From: Microbacteriaceae bacterium
GTDB taxonomy: Bacteria; Actinomycetota; Actinomycetes; Actinomycetales; Microbacteriaceae
NCBI GenBank assembly: GCA_024642605.1
Contig: JAHEAT010000061.1
Location: 1-29,014, forward strand
Direction of reading: 5' to 3'
Length of the DNA: 29,014 nt
The number at the start of each line of letters is the position of its first letter. Within the stretch, counting starts at the first letter, position 1. The position numbers were made by a program, and so were the translations under genes. The notes under the pieces are model-generated. The model searched no databases. It was given only the letters and a program-made list of their open reading frames with translations, and had not been told where the DNA came from. Shown piece by piece: positions 25,357 to 29,014 of the stretch.

Positions 25357-26601
25357 ATGCCTAAACGTAGCAAGATCGTTGCGCCGACTCTCAAAGAGTT
25401 TGAACGCGCGCACGAAATTGTGGGCCAGGTTGCCAATGTCACTCCGGTTCTGCGCAGCAACTTTCTGAGCCAACTGACCGACTCAGACGTCTGGCTTAAA
25501 GCCGAAAATCTTCAGCGCACGGGTGCCTACAAGGTGCGCGGGGCGTATCACCGCATGACCAAGTTGACACCGGCCGAGCGTAAGCGTGGCGTTGTCGCTG
25601 CATCTGCGGGTAATCACGCACAGGGTGTGGCACTCGCCGCCAAGCGTCTGGGCATTCAGGCAACCATTTTTATGCCAATCGGCGCATCGCTGCCGAAGTT
25701 TCAGGCCACCCAAAACTACGGAGCTAAGGTTGTGCTCGAGGGTGCGGTTTTTGGCGAGACTCTCAAGGCTGCGCAAGAATACGCCGCCAAAAAAGGTTCG
25801 GTCTTCATTCCGCCGTATGACCACATGGATGTCGTGCTCGGCCAAGGCACCGTTGGGCTCGAGATTCTCGACCAGCTTGAGAACGTAGACAACATCTTGG
25901 TTGCTATCGGTGGCGGAGGCTTGGCTGCAGGTGTTGCTGTTGCCGCCAAGTTGAAGGCCGCTGCATCTGGGCGCAAGATCAAAGTCATCGGTGTTCAAGC
26001 CGCAAACGCCGCCTCATACCCGCCGTCGCTGAAGGCGGGGGAGCCAACCCAAATTCAAACCACACCAACCATCGCCGACGGCATCGCGGTTTCGAAGCCC
26101 GGAGCCATACCGTTTGCTTTGATAGCGGAACACATCGACAAAGTCGTAACCGTAAACGACGACCAAATTGCACGAGCCATCGTTACATTGCTCGAACGTT
26201 CAAAGATGGTGGTTGAACCTGCCGGTGCGGTTGGTGTTGCAGCTCTGATGTCTGAGAAATTTAAGCCGAAGGGCCGAACCGTAGTGGTTCTCTCGGGCGG
26301 AAACATCGACCCGCTGTTGATGCAAAAGGTTATTGGGCACGGGCTGGTAGCTTCAGACCGCTACGTGACCATCTCGGTGATGCTGCCAGACCGCCCAGGT
26401 ATGTTGGTGCAAACTGCCGAAGCCATTGCTCGCGCTCACGGAAACGTGGTTGAAGTTCTGCACACTCGCCACGGCGACGACTTCGAGATCAGCGAGGTTG
26501 AGCTCAAGATGAGCATCGAAACTACGGGAGCCGAGCACAGCGCACGTGTGCTCAAAGAACTTAAGGCAGCTGGTCTAAAGGCTAAGGTTTCGGCAAACTA
26601 G
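25357..26601 (+). CDS. ilvA: Threonine ammonia-lyase (threonine deaminase) with one ACT domain
   Basis: This PLP enzyme converts threonine to 2-oxobutyrate, the first step toward isoleucine. The 414-aa protein has the PLP lysine K59 in TGAYKVRGAY, the substrate loop SAGNHAQGVA, the phosphate-binding GGGGLAAGV (about 187) and VLSGGNIDP. Residues from about 340 to the end form one ACT-like regulatory domain (YVTISVMLPDRPGMLVQTAEAIARAHGNVVEV). The length and single short C-terminal domain resemble the TdcB/short IlvA type rather than the 510-aa E. coli IlvA, so a biosynthetic or catabolic role cannot be fixed. ATG has AAGGAG 6 bases upstream. Its stop codon shares CTAG with the greA stop. Confidence 0.92.
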   Translation: MPKRSKIVAPTLKEFERAHEIVGQVANVTPVLRSNFLSQLTDSDVWLKAENLQRTGAYKVRGAYHRMTKLTPAERKRGVVAASAGNHAQGVALAAKRLGIQATIFMPIGASLPKFQATQNYGAKVVLEGAVFGETLKAAQEYAAKKGSVFIPPYDHMDVVLGQGTVGLEILDQLENVDNILVAIGGGGLAAGVAVAAKLKAAASGRKIKVIGVQAANAASYPPSLKAGEPTQIQTTPTIADGIAVSKPGAIPFALIAEHIDKVVTVNDDQIARAIVTLLERSKMVVEPAGAVGVAALMSEKFKPKGRTVVVLSGGNIDPLLMQKVIGHGLVASDRYVTISVMLPDRPGMLVQTAEAIARAHGNVVEVLHTRHGDDFEISEVELKMSIETTGAEHSARVLKELKAAGLKAKVSAN

Positions 26602-27032
26602 CCGTTGAAGTGCTCGACGGCCAGAATCTTTACGGCAATCTGTCGACCGTTTGGCGCTAGGTAACTTAGTTCGTCACCGATTTTGGCACCGAGAATAGCT
26701 TTACCAATCGGGCTATCTGGGCTGTAAACAGTGATGTCGGTGCCCTCGCCGATTTCGGCCGAACCCAGAAGAAACTTGTTCTCACTGCCATTTAGGGTGA
26801 GGGTGACTACGGTTCCCTGTTCCACAACGCCGTGCGTTGCCGGTGCGTCGATCTTGCCCTGCTCTTCTTTGGCCGCGTGGTAGCCACCGTTTTCTTTGAG
26901 GTCGCCCTCTTCGCGAGCCTCTTGAATGCGCTTAGCGATGTCGTGGCGCGCCACGGTGATGAGCTGCTCAAGTTCGGCGAGCAGGCGGTCGTACGCAGCC
27001 TGGTTGAGCCAGGTTGGCTGAGCTTCAGACAT
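26598..27032 (-). CDS. greA: Transcription elongation factor GreA, internally shortened
   Basis: GreA enters the RNA polymerase secondary channel and triggers cleavage of backtracked RNA. The 144-aa protein keeps the N-terminal helix, the acidic tip in EEGDLKENGGYHAA (D44 and E47) and the whole C-terminal FKBP-like domain (ITVYSPDSPIGKAILGAKIGDELSYLAPNG). After KEEQGKID (residue 62) it jumps to PATHGVVEQG. In my recollection of M. tuberculosis GreA (164 aa) about 17 residues of the second coiled-coil helix (ARIRQLQDLL...) stand here. The reading frame is intact, so this is a clean deletion. GAAGG lies 8 bases before the ATG. The stop overlaps ilvA. The antiparallel coiled coil probably cannot form normally. 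Confidence 0.9.
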   Translation of the reverse strand: MSEAQPTWLNQAAYDRLLAELEQLITVARHDIAKRIQEAREEGDLKENGGYHAAKEEQGKIDAPATHGVVEQGTVVTLTLNGSENKFLLGSAEIGEGTDITVYSPDSPIGKAILGAKIGDELSYLAPNGRQIAVKILAVEHFNG

Positions 27033-27057
27033 GTCGGTTACCTTCGAAAGGGGCTAA

Positions 27058-27088
27058 CAAATAAAAGCACTCGGCAGAAACTACCGAG
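27058..27088 (-). terminator. Intrinsic terminator of the DUF4307-like gene
   Basis: On the - strand CTCGGTAG and CTGCCGAG form an 8-pair stem (one T-G wobble) around TTT, followed by TGCTTTTATTTG. It lies 12 bases after the stop of the upstream - strand gene and 25 bases before greA, so greA probably has its own promoter or relies on read-through. Confidence 0.75.
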
Positions 27089-27100
27089 CACCTAATGATT

Positions 27101-27490
27101 TTACTTGAGCCAACACTTCTCAACCAAGCCCGTTACACCCAGTTGTGTAGTGTTCACAGACGCCTCGAAAACCTCGGATGCTGCTGCATCCTTGTTGATC
27201 GTCACCTCGCGGTAACCCACCACTGCGAACGACTTGTTCATTACTTCAACGGCGCACACTGCCGATGCGTCTGACGGCTTGTCTATCGAAAAGCGCACCT
27301 TGGTGTGTTGTGCATCAACCACTTCATAGCCCAGAACTCTAGGCGTGGCTTTAGCTGGGGCAAGAAACGAAGCCCAGATGGCCCATACGAAAAAGATGAC
27401 TAGCAGCGCGACCGCCAAAATGGTCACGGGCTTGCGGTTGCTCTTAGAGCTTTTGCCGTAGCGCTCAAGCAGCAGAGTTTCGTTTGTCAT
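27101..27490 (-). CDS. DUF4307-like single-pass membrane protein
   Basis: This is a 129-aa protein: a short basic cytoplasmic N-terminus (ERYGKSSKSNRK), one membrane segment (about residues 21-44, PVTILAVALLVIFFVWAIWASFL) and an extracytoplasmic beta-rich domain with two Cys (AVCAVEV and KCWL) that may form a disulfide. The layout and the position beside greA match DUF4307 (Rv1081c in M. tuberculosis); function is unknown. The ATG at 27490 was chosen because a -10-like TAACCT lies 7 bases upstream, within the 37-base gap to a divergent gene; the longer in-frame start would run through that promoter. It ends at an intrinsic terminator. Confidence 0.85.
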   Translation of the reverse strand: MTNETLLLERYGKSSKSNRKPVTILAVALLVIFFVWAIWASFLAPAKATPRVLGYEVVDAQHTKVRFSIDKPSDASAVCAVEVMNKSFAVVGYREVTINKDAAASEVFEASVNTTQLGVTGLVEKCWLK

Positions 27491-27497
27491 CGCTTCA

Positions 27498-27503
27498 AGG
27501 TTA
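27498..27503 (-). promoter_or_regulatory. -10 element of a probable leaderless DUF4307-gene promoter
   Basis: On the - strand TAACCT lies 7 bases before the ATG at 27490. No ribosome binding site is present. Confidence 0.5.
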
Positions 27504-27515
27504 ACTGCTCTAGCG

Positions 27516-27521
27516 CATAAT
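27516..27521 (+). promoter_or_regulatory. -10 element of a probable leaderless promoter for the small membrane protein
   Basis: CATAAT lies exactly 6 bases before the ATG at 27528. It is back to back with the - strand promoter; the two -10 elements are 12 bases apart. Confidence 0.55.
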
Positions 27522-27527
27522 TGAGGC

Positions 27528-27794
27528 ATGACGATTCTCGCTGCACTGCTGGCCGCAACGCCAACGCCAACCCCAACGGTAAACCCAGCCGAGACGTTCT
27601 ACAGCCCAGGTACTATCGGCTTTCTTCTGACTTTCTTTGTGGCCGGATCGGCCGTGCTGCTCATCTTCGACATGGTTCGCCGTGTACGGCGTGTGCGCTA
27701 CCGTGCCGAAATTCAAGAGAAGCTGGCAGCCGAGGCTGAGGCAGCCTCAAAGCCAGCTGCAGGCAAGGCAAAAAATTCCAAGCCAAAGGCCTAG
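27528..27794 (+). CDS. Small single-pass membrane protein (Rv1083-like)
   Basis: The 88-aa protein has a short N-terminus with a TPTPTPT run, one membrane segment (about 29-50, TIGFLLTFFVAGSAVLLIFDM), an Arg-rich stretch (VRRVRRVRYRAEIQEK) and an Ala/Lys-rich tail. This orientation suggests an extracellular N-terminus and a cytoplasmic basic tail. Length and position match M. tuberculosis Rv1083 (88 aa as I recall), which lies directly after mca, the mycothiol conjugate amidase. mca is absent here, and the gene has its own leaderless-type promoter. Function unknown. The stop codon abuts the stop codon of the convergent gene with no base between. Confidence 0.82.
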   Translation: MTILAALLAATPTPTPTVNPAETFYSPGTIGFLLTFFVAGSAVLLIFDMVRRVRRVRYRAEIQEKLAAEAEAASKPAAGKAKNSKPKA

Positions 27795-28562
27795 TTAGCC
27801 AACGAAACTGCCTGCCAGCGGGTGCAGGCAAATCAGGAGCGCTGCGGTCCAGTGGCAGAGAAACGCCAGCACTGTAAACGCGTGGAATATTTCGTGAAAC
27901 CCGAAATGCTTCGGAAACGGGTTTGGCTTCTTCAACCCGTAAACTACGGCGCCCGCGATGTAGAGCGCGCCACCTATCGCGATTAGCGACATCATCCATG
28001 CATTGGCGTTGTAAAAGTCAACCACGTAGACAAGTGCAGCGCTGCCCATGGCAATGTATACGGGCACGTATAGCCAACGTGGCGCGTTGACCCAGAGAAC
28101 TCGAAAGCCCATTCCGACTAGCGCCGTTGACCACACGATGATCAGCAGCGGCAGGCCCTTTTCGAAAGGCAACGCAAGCATGGTCATGGGGGTATAAGAG
28201 CCGGCAATGAGAAGAACGATATTGGCGTGATCGATTCGCTTCAGGGCCAGTTTCACCTTTGGTCGCCAATTGAAGCGGTGATAGAGCGCTGAGTTACCGA
28301 ACAGCAAAAATGATGATGCAAAAAACAGTGACGCGGCAACCTTGCCAGCGGCTCCCTCTGCAAAAATAATAAGCAGTACGCCGCAGGCGATCACGATAGG
28401 CAGCACACCGGTGTGAATCCATCCTCGCCAAGACGGTTTGTCGTTATTGGCTAACGGATAACCAGCCGAAACTGGCAAGAAGATTGCCTGAGTCTCGGTT
28501 AGGCGGTCGGTTTGCCCAGCCGCCGAGGGCGCATCTGAGTTTGGCTGGCTTTTCGGGTTCAT
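27795..28562 (-). CDS. Hemolysin III / PAQR-like membrane protein
   Basis: This is a 255-aa protein with a polar N-terminus of about 45 residues and seven membrane segments. The family motifs are present: SALYHRFNW after the second helix, KRIDHANIVLLIAGSYTP in the third, and HEIFHAFTVLAFLCHW in the last; their H, S and D residues bind a metal in related PAQR proteins. The 'hemolysin' name is historical, and the role here is unknown. The ATG at 28562 was chosen because a -10-like TAACCT sits 6 bases upstream; an in-frame TTG at 28568 would fall in that spacer. It is divergent from the cis-prenyltransferase gene, as Rv1085c/Rv1086 are in M. tuberculosis. Confidence 0.9.
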   Translation of the reverse strand: MNPKSQPNSDAPSAAGQTDRLTETQAIFLPVSAGYPLANNDKPSWRGWIHTGVLPIVIACGVLLIIFAEGAAGKVAASLFFASSFLLFGNSALYHRFNWRPKVKLALKRIDHANIVLLIAGSYTPMTMLALPFEKGLPLLIIVWSTALVGMGFRVLWVNAPRWLYVPVYIAMGSAALVYVVDFYNANAWMMSLIAIGGALYIAGAVVYGLKKPNPFPKHFGFHEIFHAFTVLAFLCHWTAALLICLHPLAGSFVG

Positions 28563-28568
28563 AGTCAA

Positions 28569-28574
28569 AGGTTA
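28569..28574 (-). promoter_or_regulatory. -10 element of a probable leaderless hemolysin III promoter
   Basis: On the - strand TAACCT lies exactly 6 bases before the ATG at 28562. Its -35 region would lie inside the divergent gene. Confidence 0.55.
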
Positions 28575-28575
28575 G

Positions 28576-28581
28576 TAGCCT
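28576..28581 (+). promoter_or_regulatory. -10 element of a probable leaderless cis-prenyltransferase promoter
   Basis: TAGCCT lies exactly 6 bases before the ATG at 28588. Only one base separates it from the -10 of the opposite gene. Confidence 0.55.
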
Positions 28582-28587
28582 TAAGCC

Positions 28588-29014
28588 ATGAGCAATCTCA
28601 TCTACCGCTTCTATGAGAAGTCTCTCGAACGCCAGATTGATCAGGCAGCGCTGCCGAAGCATGTTGGAGTCATTCTCGATGGAAACCGTCGCTGGGCAGA
28701 ACGCCAACCGGGTACAACCGCTCGCGAAGGGCACGTTGCCGGCGCCGCCAAGATACAAGAATTTCTAGGATGGTGCGCCGACCTCGGTATCGAGGTAGTA
28801 ACCCTGTACCTGCTATCAACCAACAACCTCACCGGCAGGCAGTCATCCGAGTTGACCGAGCTGCTGGAAATCATCGGAAACCTCGCAGTCTCGATTGCCG
28901 AAACTAAGGTTGGGCGCGTCAAGTGGGTTGGCGACGAGGCGGGATTGCCGGCAAAGCTGGTGACCATACTCAAAGACGCCGAACGTAAAACGAAGGCACA
29001 AACCAAGTTGCACG
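28588..29014 (+). CDS. Isoprenyl (cis-prenyl) diphosphate synthase, partial
   Basis: The reading frame is open to the end of the window (142 codons), so the 3' part is missing. The N-terminal sequence LPKHVGVILDGNRRWAERQ is the catalytic region of cis-prenyltransferases (Asp in DGNRRWA binds Mg-diphosphate). GHVAGAAKIQEFLGWCADLGIEVVTLYLLSTNN follows the usual order. These enzymes extend allylic diphosphates with isopentenyl diphosphate to make polyprenyl carriers for cell-wall synthesis. DGNRRWA and divergence from a hemolysin III gene resemble M. tuberculosis Rv1086, a short-chain Z-farnesyl diphosphate synthase, rather than the long-chain UppS; this subtype is inference. There is no ribosome binding site; a leaderless-type -10 precedes the ATG. 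Confidence 0.93.
   Translation, partial: MSNLIYRFYEKSLERQIDQAALPKHVGVILDGNRRWAERQPGTTAREGHVAGAAKIQEFLGWCADLGIEVVTLYLLSTNNLTGRQSSELTELLEIIGNLAVSIAETKVGRVKWVGDEAGLPAKLVTILKDAERKTKAQTKLH

Overview
The window looks like chromosomal core DNA of an actinobacterium, most likely Microbacteriaceae with a small, compact genome (Rhodoluna/Aquiluna-like freshwater 'Luna' lineage). This assignment is inference. It rests on gene order, on genes packed almost without gaps, on moderate GC content (judged by eye, not computed), and on at least eight genes with an actinobacterial -10 hexamer about 6 bases before the start codon, the layout of leaderless mRNAs. From memory, the order follows Mycobacterium tuberculosis Rv1007c-Rv1026 and Rv1080c-Rv1086, with several expected members missing (rpfB, ppx, mca) and others inserted.

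Layout. 1-6449: a tightly coupled operon, metG-tatD-rsmA-(small SRPBCC-like gene)-ispE-ABC-F ATPase, with stop/start overlaps of 1 or 8 bases. 6494-9022: tRNA-Gln(UUG), glmU and prs. 9034-11556: an APC-family permease, then ribosomal protein L25 and peptidyl-tRNA hydrolase. 11608-15896: mfd overlapping mazG. 15945-19633: hisS, eno, an FtsB/DivIC-like divisome gene and a DUF501 gene. 19657-21131: type II NADH dehydrogenase, a strong terminator, and a compact tRNA with a UAA anticodon but no long variable arm. 21194-22525: an AT-richer secreted protein of unknown function and a DCC-type thiol-disulfide protein. 22556-24131: a structured leader followed by lemA-htpX. 24105-28562: mixed-strand section with an AlkX/YcaQ-like DNA glycosylase (-), ilvA (+), greA (-), a DUF4307-like membrane protein (-), a small membrane protein (+) and a hemolysin III/PAQR-like protein (-). 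28588-end: the start of a cis-prenyltransferase gene that runs out of the window.

Most genes are housekeeping: translation (MetRS, HisRS, L25, Pth, RsmA, two tRNAs), cell-envelope and isoprenoid precursors (IspE, GlmU, cis-prenyltransferase), central metabolism (Prs, enolase, IlvA, NDH-2), and DNA repair or nucleotide-pool cleaning (Mfd, MazG, AlkX-like, TatD). There is no CRISPR array, insertion sequence, prophage or defence island. I found no new multi-gene system. The least explained items are the class I tRNA with a UAA anticodon beside a secreted orphan gene that uses UUA codons, the in-frame loss of most of one GreA coiled-coil helix, the alternative hairpins before lemA, the perfect inverted repeat around the FtsB-like start, the extreme packing of convergent and divergent gene junctions, and the preference for the Leu codon CTA in highly expressed genes.
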